Assembly (NCBI GenBank): GCA_020024675.1
Contig: JAHHTM010000088.1
Coordinates: forward strand, 1 to 6,001
Reading direction: 5' to 3'
DNA from: Muricomes sp.
GTDB lineage: Bacteria > Bacillota > Clostridia > Lachnospirales > Lachnospiraceae
Length of the DNA: 6,001 nucleotides
Under the pieces are notes generated by a model. That model searched no databases. It had not been told where the DNA came from and saw only the letters and a list, made by a program, of their open reading frames with translations. Of the stretch, positions 1-6,001 are shown one piece after another. The first letter of the stretch is position 1. Every line of letters starts with the position of its first letter. Both the position numbers and the translations under genes were made by a program.

Positions 1-12
1 AATTATTGCTCT

Positions 13-18
13 TAATAT
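13..18 (+). promoter_or_regulatory. Possible -10 box upstream of brnQ
   Basis: TAATAT at 13-18 differs from the TATAAT consensus and sits about 40 bases before the brnQ start, a plausible place for a -10 box. The matching -35 would fall outside the window, so this cannot be tested here. In an AT-rich leader such a match can easily occur by chance. Confidence 0.2.
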
Positions 19-53
19 AGGCACAAAGACAAAACTAATAAGGAGAAGAAAAA

Positions 54-1382
54 ATGAACAAAAGAATGCTTAAAGACTCCCTGTTTACAGGGCTTGCACT
101 GTTTGCAATGTTTTTTGGAGCCGGTAATCTGGTTTTTCCGCCTTCAGTAGGCTTGCTTTCAGGAGAGGCCTGGGTTCAAGGAGCAATCGGACTACTAATA
201 TCAGCAGTTATTTTGCCGGTAACAGGTATATGGTCTGTAAATAATGCCGGTGGTGATATTAGAATTTTATCTCACCATATACACCCGAACGTATATACGG
301 TATTTTGTTTTATTGGCTGGATTGTAGGTTCAATGGGTTCTACTTTACCAAGAGCCGCAGCAATTACTCATGAGATTGGACTTCAGCCTTTATTCCCATC
401 ACTTCCTGCATGGGTTAGTGCTATTTTATTCTTTGCTATTGTATACTTTTTGGCAAAGGATGAAGGATCTGTGGTTGACAGAGTAGGTAAATATTTAACT
501 CCAGTACTTGTAATTATCTTAGCTATCGTTTTAATTAAAGGAATTATTTCTCCGATTGGAGATATAGAAGGACAGACTATTAGCAATCCATTTGCTAACG
601 CTATGTTCCAGGGATATGTAATTGGAGACTTGTCAATTGCTTTAATGAGTGCAAATATTTTCATGTATGCTGTAAGAAAAAAAGGATACAGCCGTTCTGA
701 TGAAAAGAAAGTACTTTATATGACCGGCGTAGTCTGTGTTATTGTAATGGGAACTATTTACGGAGCACTAACTTATATTGGTGCAACAGGCAGTTCAATT
801 TTCCCTGCAGATACACAGCAGGGACCTCTTCTGGTAGGACTTGTAGATTTAATTTTAGGAAGAACAGGTCAGACTTGTATGGCTGTAGTTATTGCTTTAG
901 CATGTTTAACAACTGCAATCACAATTGCGACTGCAATTGCAAGCTTCTTTAGCAACTTATTCAAAAATAAAGTTACCTATAAGCAGGTACTTTTAATCGT
1001 TTGTGTTGTCTGCCCGATTATTGCTACTTTAGGATTAACAAAAATCATCAGTATATTTATGCCGATAATGATGGCAGGATATCCACCGATTATTGTTTTA
1101 ACTTTCCTTGGATTAATCGATCATTTATTACCAAATGACGGTGCGTTTAAATATGGTACACTTGTAGCTCTAATCTTTGGTGCATTTGACGCAATTTTAT
1201 TGGTATGCCCGGGATTCACATTACTTCGCAGTTTTGTATCACTTATCCCACTTGGTTCAGCAGGTTTTGCATGGTTAATTCCAAGTATTATTGCAATGAT
1301 TGTTGGTGAAATTGTATATAAAAATGTGCCAAGACAATACTTTGTGGAGGAAGAAACTAACAATGGAAACGATTCTTTATAA
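54..1382 (+). CDS. brnQ: BrnQ-family branched-chain amino acid carrier (LIVCS family)
   Basis: This 442-aa integral membrane protein belongs to the LIVCS family, whose members import leucine, isoleucine and valine by Na+ or H+ symport across the cytoplasmic membrane. The family signature MFFGAGNLVFPPSVG is at residues 19-33, inside the first membrane helix, and the second conserved block with PR (STLPRAAAITHEIG) is at about residues 96-109. The rest alternates hydrophobic helices and short loops and fits the usual 12-helix fold; the length is normal for the family, so the gene looks intact. The ATG at 54 is preceded by AGGAG at 41-45, 8 bases upstream. The stop codon lies 20 bases inside the next gene, an amidohydrolase, so the two are almost certainly co-transcribed. 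Substrate choice among branched-chain or related compounds is inferred from the family only; the hydrolase neighbour leaves room for a different amino acid-like substrate. Confidence 0.95.
   Translation: MNKRMLKDSLFTGLALFAMFFGAGNLVFPPSVGLLSGEAWVQGAIGLLISAVILPVTGIWSVNNAGGDIRILSHHIHPNVYTVFCFIGWIVGSMGSTLPRAAAITHEIGLQPLFPSLPAWVSAILFFAIVYFLAKDEGSVVDRVGKYLTPVLVIILAIVLIKGIISPIGDIEGQTISNPFANAMFQGYVIGDLSIALMSANIFMYAVRKKGYSRSDEKKVLYMTGVVCVIVMGTIYGALTYIGATGSSIFPADTQQGPLLVGLVDLILGRTGQTCMAVVIALACLTTAITIATAIASFFSNLFKNKVTYKQVLLIVCVVCPIIATLGLTKIISIFMPIMMAGYPPIIVLTFLGLIDHLLPNDGAFKYGTLVALIFGAFDAILLVCPGFTLLRSFVSLIPLGSAGFAWLIPSIIAMIVGEIVYKNVPRQYFVEEETNNGNDSL
1346..1350 (+). promoter_or_regulatory. Ribosome binding site that sets the amidohydrolase start
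   Basis: GGAGG lies inside the end of brnQ, 12 bases before the ATG at 1363. It selects that ATG over an in-frame ATG at 1300, which would add 21 residues (beginning MLVKLYIKM) that do not resemble the family's usual N-terminus. Confidence 0.7.
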
Positions 1383-2979
1383 TGGTGTTTTCTACACTTT
1401 AGATGAAGCTTATCAAAGCTGTAGTGCAATGGCAATTAAAAATGGTGTCATTATTGCTTTAGGCAGTGACGAAGAAATTTTACAGTTAAAAAGTGAAGAA
1501 ACAAATTTAATCAATTTGGAAGGGAAGTTTGTACTGCCGGGATTTATAGATTCACATATGCATTTCCTAGGTGTAGCACAGCAGGCAGACTTAGTTGACT
1601 TGACATCTGTAAAAAGCTTTGAAGAAGCGTCTGAAAAATGTATAGAAAAAATAAAAGAACTAAATGATACTAGCAAATGGGTATTTGCAACAGGATTTAA
1701 TCAGGATTACTGGGAAAATAAAGTAATCCCTACAAGAAAAGACTTAGATAAAATATCAGAGGAATATCCAATTGTTATGAGACGTGCTTGTGGTCATGTG
1801 AGTGTATGTAATACTAAAGGGCTTGAAGTTTTAGGCCTCTTACATGAAGTGGAATCGGAAACAAAATACGAACTCGGATTTTATGAAGATGGTACACCAA
1901 ATGGATTTTTACTGGAAACAACACAGGGACTTTATCTGAATGCACAGCCTGAACCAACTTTTGAAGAACTTCAGAGAATGATAATTAATTGTGCAAATTA
2001 TGCAGCATCGAAGGGTATCACAGAAATTCAGACAGATGATTTCATCATGAACCTTGAAGATGCTGGAAAAGGCATGATGAAGCTATATAAATTTTTAGCA
2101 TCAACAGATCAACTTCCGATTAGAATCTATCAGCAGTGTTCTCTAAGAGAAGAAGAAACTTTAGACGAGTTCTTATCAAATGGCAATTGCACAGGTGATG
2201 AATATGGTTTATATAAGATAGGGCCACTAAAACTTATGGCGGATGGTTCATTAGGTGCTCATACTGCATGGATGAGGAAACCCTATATGAATGATCCTGA
2301 AACATGTGGAGCTTCAAATATGACTGATGAAAAGATGTACACGTTAATGAAACGTGCTCATGATGCAGGAATGCAGATTGCTACACACTGTATTGGTGAT
2401 GCGGCACTGGAGCAAACAATAAACATGTATGACCGCATTCAAAAAGAAAATCCAAGGGTAGACTGCAGACATGGAATAGTACATTGTCAGATTATGGATA
2501 AAGAACTTCAGGACAGATTTAAGAAACAAAATGTTTTAGCTTATGTTCAGCCGATTTTTTTAAAGAGCGATATGAACATTGTGGATGATTGTGTAGGTGA
2601 AGAAATCGCAAAGCAAAGCTATAACTGGAGAAGATTCTGTGACCTGGGAGTACATCAAAGCGGTGGCTCAGATTGCCCTGTAGAACCTTTTGACATTTTA
2701 CCGAATTTGGAATATGCAGTTACCAGAACAAATCCGGATACAGGAAAGTCATGGTATAAAGAAAATGCAGTAACTATTCAGGAAGCAATTAAAATGTTCA
2801 CTTATGAGGGCGCTTATGCATCTTTTTCAGAAAATGTCAGAGGTACACTAAGTGTAGGAAAATATGCTGATCTGGTTGTTTTAGACGAGAACTTATTGGA
2901 AATTCCTGCAGAGCAGATTCATAATGTGGATGTGTTAATGACAATGGTAAACGGAAAAATTGTTTTTAAGAAAAATTAA
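1363..2979 (+). CDS. YtcJ-like metal-dependent amidohydrolase (amidohydrolase family 3)
   Basis: This is a 538-aa cytoplasmic hydrolase of the amidohydrolase superfamily, closest in pattern to the YtcJ/NfdA-like group (some members hydrolyse N-substituted formamides or other amides; most have no known substrate). Visible landmarks in order are: the N-terminal beta-sandwich part (about 1-57), the metal-binding HxH in GFIDSHMHF (H65, H67), the KLMADGSLG block typical of YtcJ proteins with the candidate metal-bridging K290, H342 in IATHCIGD, H370 and H374 in CRHGIVH, and the catalytic Asp D437 in SGGSDCPVEP. The C-terminus returns to the sandwich with the G-K-Y-A-D-L-V-V-L motif (499-507) common in these enzymes. 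All expected active-site residues are present, so it should be active. It overlaps the upstream carrier gene by 20 bases and is followed by a strong terminator, making it the last gene of a two-gene unit. I infer that it processes a compound imported by, or related to the cargo of, the carrier. The natural substrate is unknown. Confidence 0.92.
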   Translation: METILYNGVFYTLDEAYQSCSAMAIKNGVIIALGSDEEILQLKSEETNLINLEGKFVLPGFIDSHMHFLGVAQQADLVDLTSVKSFEEASEKCIEKIKELNDTSKWVFATGFNQDYWENKVIPTRKDLDKISEEYPIVMRRACGHVSVCNTKGLEVLGLLHEVESETKYELGFYEDGTPNGFLLETTQGLYLNAQPEPTFEELQRMIINCANYAASKGITEIQTDDFIMNLEDAGKGMMKLYKFLASTDQLPIRIYQQCSLREEETLDEFLSNGNCTGDEYGLYKIGPLKLMADGSLGAHTAWMRKPYMNDPETCGASNMTDEKMYTLMKRAHDAGMQIATHCIGDAALEQTINMYDRIQKENPRVDCRHGIVHCQIMDKELQDRFKKQNVLAYVQPIFLKSDMNIVDDCVGEEIAKQSYNWRRFCDLGVHQSGGSDCPVEPFDILPNLEYAVTRTNPDTGKSWYKENAVTIQEAIKMFTYEGAYASFSENVRGTLSVGKYADLVVLDENLLEIPAEQIHNVDVLMTMVNGKIVFKKN

Positions 2980-3030
2980 GCAGAGATATTAGCATTTTAT
3001 AGTTATACAAAATGACTGATGATATAATGA

Positions 3031-3060
3031 ACAGACAACAGAAATGTTGTCTGTTTTTTT
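3031..3060 (+). terminator. Intrinsic terminator after the brnQ-amidohydrolase unit
   Basis: A perfect 10-bp inverted repeat (ACAGACAACA at 3031-3040 and its complement at 3045-3054) encloses a GAAA tetraloop and runs directly into seven T residues (3054-3060). It begins 51 bases after the amidohydrolase stop. The T tract is on the + strand side only, so it works in the + direction and separates this unit from the sigma factor genes. Confidence 0.93.
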
Positions 3061-3078
3061 AAATAAAAATATATTTGT

Positions 3079-3085
3079 TGTAACG
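3079..3085 (+). promoter_or_regulatory. Possible ECF-type -35 element (TGTAACG) upstream of the sigma factor
   Basis: TGTAACG lies 51 bases before the sigma factor start, just after the preceding terminator. ECF promoters commonly carry an AAC-containing -35 box, and ECF genes are often self-regulated. A -10 element would be expected near 3100-3106, where GACATTA is found; it lacks the CGT often seen in Firmicute ECF promoters, so the assignment is tentative. No convincing housekeeping promoter is visible in the same stretch. Confidence 0.35.
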
Positions 3086-3136
3086 AACGTACTTTTTTTG
3101 ACATTAACCTATAGAAGGGGAGAAAGGAGGTAACGT

Positions 3137-3625
3137 ATGCAGTCAAAGGATTCCATGGAAAAAATATATCAGCAATATGCAAAACAGGTTTATAAGTATG
3201 TGCTTTCATTAAGTCAAAGCGTGGATATTGCAGAAGAAGTGACACAGGAAACTTTTTATCAGGCTATAAAAAGCGTAAATCGTTTTGATGGAAGTTGTAA
3301 AGTGTCCACATGGCTTTGGGCTATTGCAAAGAATCAGTTAAAAGTGTATTACAGAAAACATCCTTTGACAGAAGACATTGAAGAATATAAAGAAACCTGG
3401 GCTACAGAGTGGCAGGAAAAAGGTTATATTGATGAAAAAATGATCATTCGAAAATTGCATACCTATCCGGAGCCTTTAAGGGAAATTTTATATTTGCGAT
3501 TACTTGGGGGATTATCATTTAAAGAAATTGGAGAAATTATGGGGAAAACAGAGAACTGGGCAAGAGTTACATTTTATAGGGGAAAGAAAAAGCTAAGGGA
3601 GGAGTTGATCAAGGATGAAGAATAA
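3137..3625 (+). CDS. ECF-type RNA polymerase sigma factor (sigma-70 family)
   Basis: This 162-aa protein has the two-domain layout of extracytoplasmic function sigma factors. Region 2 (about residues 7-74) includes the core-polymerase-binding stretch DIAEEVTQETF (30-40) and the -10 recognition part with RFDG and STWLWAIAKNQLKVYYRK (57-74). A short acidic linker follows, then region 4 (about 109-156) with a helix-turn-helix, SFKEIGEIMGKTENWARVTF (127-146), for -35 binding. There is no region 1 or 3, and the length is typical. The start is supported by AAAGGAGG at 3123-3130, 6 bases before the ATG. The gene ends 11 bases inside the following anti-sigma gene, the standard arrangement in which the partner holds the sigma factor at the membrane until a signal arrives. 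Its regulon is unknown; the TGTAACG element upstream may be its own target. The exact ECF subgroup was not determined. Confidence 0.94.
   Translation: MQSKDSMEKIYQQYAKQVYKYVLSLSQSVDIAEEVTQETFYQAIKSVNRFDGSCKVSTWLWAIAKNQLKVYYRKHPLTEDIEEYKETWATEWQEKGYIDEKMIIRKLHTYPEPLREILYLRLLGGLSFKEIGEIMGKTENWARVTFYRGKKKLREELIKDEE
3597..3604 (+). promoter_or_regulatory. Ribosome binding site for the anti-sigma gene, inside the sigma gene
   Basis: GGGAGGAG within the last codons of the sigma factor gene lies 10 bases before the ATG at 3615. It supports the overlapping start and suggests coupled translation of sigma and anti-sigma in a fixed ratio. Confidence 0.65.
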
Positions 3626-4655
3626 TACGAAATGTGAAGTGATTCGGGATTTGTTTCCTTCATATATAGATGAACTTACAAGCGAAGCGACAAATCAGGT
3701 GATTGAAGAGCATTTATCGGAATGTAAAGACTGCTGTAATATATTAGAGGAAATGAAAACTCTTTCTGTAGAACCATTAGTTGGAACGGAAGAAACTATA
3801 GACTATCTGAAAAAAGTAAGACGAATTAACCGCAGAAAGATAGTAACCGTATTGTTATCCGTAATTCTTGTTATTGGTCTTATAGGACTCTATATAGTGT
3901 TTCAGCGAGGGACTTCTCTTTATACCGAAAATATACATCTTTTAAAAGTTCAGCAGGAGGACGGAAATGTGCAGTTACAGGCAAAACTGGATAAAGACCT
4001 TTTCTATATTTCGTATTGGAAAATCAAGGAAAGAAAATTAGAAAACGGAAATGTTGAACTTGTTGTTGATTTCAGAGTAGCAATGGGACAAGGAAATAAG
4101 GGGATGACAGATGTATATCTTACGGATAAAAAGGTGGAGAGAGTTAAATTTGGTGATAGAGTTGTATGGGAAAATGGAAAAGATATTTCCATTTTGACAA
4201 ATAAAGTTTATGAGACCAGGCATGAATTTATCGGAGATGCTGCGGCAAATAATAAATCAGCGTTATCTATAGGGATTGAAAATGTTTTAGGTGGATTTGA
4301 GAATGAGTTGCAGACAGAAAAGAAGCCTTATGTGTGGAAAATTAAATATCCGGAATCTCTGGTAGATCCGGAATATGCAGAAGAACTTAATAACAGATTT
4401 AAAAGGTATGGTGTTATTATGTTAGGGGTAATCGGAAATCTGGATGAGATAGAGTTTGATTATTGGAATGGTCAGCAATATGAAAAGGCGAGAATTACCA
4501 AAGAAGAAGCTAATGATCTTTTAGGGTTTAATGTAAAAAAATGCAAGGAGAGCATATATTACCTGCAACTGGCAATGGAGAAAAATGGATTTATTGCGGA
4601 AGAGGGACCTGAAAAGGCTTTAGGAACAATGAATTCCTGTTTGGATAAAGAATAA
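3615..4655 (+). CDS. Membrane-anchored anti-sigma factor with N-terminal zinc-finger domain
   Basis: This 346-aa protein is the probable inhibitor of the ECF sigma factor encoded just upstream (11-base overlap). Its cytoplasmic N-terminus carries the zf-HC2/ZAS-type pattern: C7 followed by RDLFPSYIDEL (11-21), then H33-x3-C37-x2-C40, residues that coordinate zinc in this class and clasp the sigma factor. A basic stretch (RRINRRK, 69-75) precedes one hydrophobic helix at about 76-96, so the protein should be type II with its C-terminus outside. The remaining roughly 250 residues are hydrophilic and rich in Lys, Glu, Tyr and Trp. They presumably sense an envelope condition or ligand, but I do not recognise the fold or any known motif. 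No obvious protease-cleavage signature is visible. The identity as anti-sigma factor rests on the N-terminal motif, the topology and the gene order; the signal sensed is unknown. Confidence 0.88.
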   Translation: MKNNTKCEVIRDLFPSYIDELTSEATNQVIEEHLSECKDCCNILEEMKTLSVEPLVGTEETIDYLKKVRRINRRKIVTVLLSVILVIGLIGLYIVFQRGTSLYTENIHLLKVQQEDGNVQLQAKLDKDLFYISYWKIKERKLENGNVELVVDFRVAMGQGNKGMTDVYLTDKKVERVKFGDRVVWENGKDISILTNKVYETRHEFIGDAAANNKSALSIGIENVLGGFENELQTEKKPYVWKIKYPESLVDPEYAEELNNRFKRYGVIMLGVIGNLDEIEFDYWNGQQYEKARITKEEANDLLGFNVKKCKESIYYLQLAMEKNGFIAEEGPEKALGTMNSCLDKE

Positions 4656-4760
4656 TTTGTGTTTTTAATGAATGTCCTTTAAAAGGTTGACTTTATAATA
4701 AGCCAATGATATTATTTATTAAAAGGTTTTTAGGCGATTGAGTCTAAAGTGGTGCGAAGT

Positions 4761-4794
4761 AGTGTCAATTTGGATGAAGAAATTGACACTTTTT
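4761..4794 (+). terminator. Probable intrinsic terminator downstream of the sigma/anti-sigma operon
   Basis: AGTGTCAATTT (4761-4771) and its exact complement (4780-4790) form an 11-bp stem with an 8-base loop, followed by a run of T (4790-4794) and a further TTT after GAC. It lies about 105 bases after the anti-sigma stop, with no gene in between, so it probably ends that transcript. The stem is AT-rich and the T run is short, so it should be weaker than the one at 3031-3060. Confidence 0.75.
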
Positions 4795-4821
4795 GACTTT
4801 AAATATAACTTCATATGATAG

Positions 4822-4932
4822 ATAAATTGGTACGATAAAGAACCGGCCTGTAAAGATTGCAAACAGATAGGATATCCGGAAGAAAAAGCAATCAAGGATG
4901 TTTTTAAAGGTGAAAAAAGTACTGATTGGTGA
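4822..4932 (+). pseudogene. Unidentified coding-like fragment with a CxxC motif
   Basis: Between two stop codons lies a 36-residue frame with protein-like composition: a CKDC pair, then GYPEEKAI and VFKGEKSTDW, ending in TGA at 4930. It has no ATG or convincing ribosome binding site, and its left end is abrupt. It reads like a remnant of a larger gene rather than a small functional protein. I do not recognise the family. The position, in the same gap as a possible transposon-protein remnant, suggests both are parts of one lost element. Confidence 0.3.
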
Positions 4933-5012
4933 TGCAAAGCTGGATTAGATATTTGAGAGTGTCACAAGAGTTTTTCCTGTAAGTGATTTGTTTCTTACGT
5001 AGAGTGATTATA

Positions 5013-5201
5013 CCTAATAAATTTCAGACCGACCAAGGTGGATTCACAAAACGTGAGAATAAGTAAGTGCATTAAACTTGATTAGAAGCATTAAGAAAAA
5101 CAAATGAGCAGCTGAAAATACCGAAGATAATCAACGAGTCAGGTATTAGTAGGAAAATGTTTAAGGAAACTCCGGATATTAGGGCAGAAGATGCGCTCTA
5201 A
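5013..5201 (+). pseudogene. Broken gene resembling DUF6262/TnpC-like helix-turn-helix proteins of Tn554-type elements
   Basis: A decayed + strand gene can be followed through two apparent frame changes. PNKFQTDQGGFTKRENK is read from 5013, is broken at 5064, passes through KCIKLD in the +1 frame (about 5065-5082), and returns to the first frame as LEALRKTNEQLKIPKIINES onward from 5082. It ends with GISRKMFKETPDIRAEDAL and a TAA at 5199. The pattern of a short basic lead, a helix, then a G-[IV]-S-R-x-x-[FL]-[YK]-x-x-P-[DE]-[IL]-R helix-turn-helix is what I associate with the small accessory proteins (about 110-130 aa) encoded beside the two tyrosine recombinases of Tn554-like transposons. The C-terminal coiled half is missing. 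No recombinase gene is present here. The family match is by eye from a short stretch, so treat it as likely mobile-element debris rather than a firm assignment. Confidence 0.4.
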
Positions 5202-5305
5202 AATAGATGTACAGCAACAAATCCCCAAAATGTACGATAAAATATTAAATAGATTACATACATTGCTATTTTTGCAAAGTAAGGAAAAAATTGTAGGAGT
5301 ATAAA

Positions 5306-5653
5306 ATGGATTTTGAAAAAAAAGAACGTATTATACAGGAGTTCGTTCCTGGAAGACAGATTACATTAGCCCACATTATCGCAAATCCTGTACCGGATTT
5401 GTATGGCAAACTAGGAATATTGGATATATGCGGAGCAATTGGTATTTTTACCATTACGCCAAGTGAAGGTGCAATAATTGCAGCGGATGCAGCAACCAAG
5501 GCATCGGATGTATCAATTGGTTTCGTAGACAGATTCAGCGGATCACTTTTAGTATATGGTGATGTTGCAGCTGTCAGGGCGGCAATGACAGGTGTTATGC
5601 ACGTGCTTTGCGATGAAATGAAGTTTACGCCGGCAGAGATTACAGCAAGTTAG
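5306..5653 (+). CDS. eutS: Bacterial microcompartment shell protein, EutS/PduU family
   Basis: This 115-aa protein is a circularly permuted BMC-domain shell protein; homologues form hexamers capped by a small beta-barrel and tile the facets or edges of metabolosomes. The N-terminal barrel strand is IIQEFVPGRQITLAH (9-23), nearly universal in EutS and PduU. The BMC core follows with GAIGIFTITPSE (43-54), the helix with AADAATKASDV (59-69) and GFVDRFSGSLLVYGDV (72-87), and a final helix ending at about 108. Length matches the family (EutS about 111, PduU about 116). ITPSE and the ATKA helix lean to PduU, while DRFSGSLLVYG leans to EutS, so the symbol is provisional. AGGAG at 5295-5299 is 6 bases before the ATG. 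It appears to be the first gene of a microcompartment operon, since the next gene, 4 bases on, is EutP/PduV. The 650-base gap before it supports an operon start. The compartment's cargo enzyme lies outside the window. Confidence 0.95.
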   Translation: MDFEKKERIIQEFVPGRQITLAHIIANPVPDLYGKLGILDICGAIGIFTITPSEGAIIAADAATKASDVSIGFVDRFSGSLLVYGDVAAVRAAMTGVMHVLCDEMKFTPAEITAS

Positions 5654-5657
5654 AAAA

Positions 5658-6001
5658 ATGAAGAGAATAATTTTTATAGGTCCCGTAGGATGCGGAAAAA
5701 CAACAATTAGCGAAGCAATCCTCGGAGGGGACATTGAGTACAGAAAAACACAGGCAATACAGATTATGGGAAACAGCATCCTGGATACTCCCGGTGAATA
5801 CCTTGAAAGGGTACAGATGAGGGGAGCACTAACGATTTCTTCAGCAGATGCAGAAGTAGTTGGACTGATACAGTCAGCTGTAGAAATGAGGAGTATGCTT
5901 CCACCGGGTTACGGAGGAAGTTTTGCTAAACCTGTAATAGGAATAGTGACAAAAATTGATATAGCAAGTGAAGAACAAATAAGAATAGCAGAGGAAAAGC
6001 T
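5658..6001 (+). CDS. eutP: EutP/PduV-type microcompartment-associated P-loop GTPase-like protein (partial, 3' end beyond window)
   Basis: The first 114 codons of a Ras-like P-loop protein are present; the family is about 145-160 aa, so roughly 35-45 residues are missing at the right edge. The Walker A motif is GPVGCGKT (8-15), a Thr in KTQAI (31) fits switch I, DTPGE (43-47) is the G3/switch II motif, and TKID (98-101) replaces the usual NKxD base-recognition motif, as is common in EutP/PduV. Members are found in ethanolamine and propanediol microcompartment loci; PduV has been linked to compartment positioning, and an acetate kinase activity has been reported for EutP, but the role here is inferred. 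The start ATG is 4 bases after the shell protein's TAG, with only a weak ribosome binding site, so translation is probably coupled. EutS followed by EutP at the head of an operon matches the order seen in enterobacterial eut operons. Whether the locus is eut, pdu or a glycyl-radical type cannot be decided. Confidence 0.93.
   Translation, partial: MKRIIFIGPVGCGKTTISEAILGGDIEYRKTQAIQIMGNSILDTPGEYLERVQMRGALTISSADAEVVGLIQSAVEMRSMLPPGYGGSFAKPVIGIVTKIDIASEEQIRIAEEK

Larger units (their letters stand above)
4656..5305. other. 650-base gap without an intact gene
   Basis: Between the anti-sigma gene and the microcompartment genes no open frame with a start, ribosome binding site and reasonable length is found on either strand. 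The region holds a hairpin terminator near its left end, two decayed coding-like fragments on the + strand, and an AT-rich leader before 5306. A minus-strand frame at 4719-4937 is complementary to one fragment and has no family resemblance or good ribosome binding site. No tRNA, CRISPR repeats, clear cobalamin riboswitch or tandem EutV-type hairpins were recognised. Confidence 0.6.

Noticed and set aside
1300..1362. 21-residue N-terminal extension of the amidohydrolase from the ATG at 1300
   Set aside because: These bases encode the BrnQ C-terminus in another frame; the GGAGG at 1346-1350 and family-like start METILYNG favour 1363.
1121..1435. Minus-strand 104-aa frame across the brnQ-amidohydrolase junction
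   Set aside because: It is antisense to two well-supported genes, with low-complexity composition and no recognisable domain.
3023..3028. Perfect TATAAT hexamer as a promoter -10 box
   Set aside because: Transcription would start at about 3035, inside the stem of the terminator at 3031-3060, and no good -35 lies 17 bases upstream (TAGTTA).
3098..3103. Perfect TTGACA as a housekeeping -35 box for the sigma gene
   Set aside because: The -10 would fall at about 3121-3126, which is AGAAAG and overlaps the ribosome binding site, leaving no room for a leader.
4719..4937. Minus-strand 72-aa frame as a small gene
   Set aside because: It has no good ribosome binding site or family resemblance, spans the terminator hairpin, and is the complement of the + strand coding-like fragment.
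4831..5241. TACGATAAA direct repeat at 4831-4839 and 5233-5241 as ends of a mobile element
   Set aside because: A 9-base repeat in about 650 AT-rich bases is expected by chance about once, and neither copy sits at a recognisable element boundary.

Overview
The window is AT-rich and compactly organised, with strong AGGAG-type ribosome binding sites and short or overlapping gene junctions. Together with the gene content (BrnQ carrier, YtcJ-type amidohydrolase, ECF sigma/zinc-finger anti-sigma pair, bacterial microcompartment genes) this suggests a low-GC Firmicute. An anaerobic gut-type Clostridia such as a Lachnospiraceae member is my best inference; no rRNA or other phylogenetic marker is present to prove it. 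All confidently called genes are on the + strand.

Region 1 (about 1-3060) is a two-gene unit. A BrnQ-family branched-chain amino acid:cation symporter (54-1382) overlaps by 20 bases with a YtcJ-like metal-dependent amidohydrolase (1363-2979). A near-ideal intrinsic terminator follows (3031-3060: perfect 10-bp stem, GAAA loop, seven T). The overlap suggests that uptake and hydrolysis of a related compound are linked, but the hydrolase substrate cannot be read from the sequence.

Region 2 (about 3061-4800) is a sigma/anti-sigma module. A 162-aa ECF sigma factor (3137-3625) overlaps by 11 bases with a 346-aa membrane-anchored anti-sigma factor (3615-4655) that has an N-terminal zinc-finger motif, one transmembrane helix and a large extracytoplasmic domain I do not recognise. 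A TGTAACG element upstream looks like an ECF-type -35 box and may mean autoregulation. A perfect 11-bp hairpin with a short T run (4761-4794) is the probable end of this transcript.

Region 3 (4656-5305) is a 650-base gap without an intact gene. It carries decayed coding-like fragments. One (5013-5201) resembles the small DUF6262/TnpC-like helix-turn-helix proteins of Tn554-type elements; another (4822-4932) is an unidentified CxxC-containing piece. I read this as the scar of a lost mobile element.

Region 4 (5306-6001) is the start of a bacterial microcompartment locus: an EutS/PduU shell protein (5306-5653), then after 4 bases an EutP/PduV P-loop GTPase-like protein cut by the window edge. 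The compartment's signature enzyme lies beyond the window, so its substrate (ethanolamine, propanediol, choline or other) is undecided.
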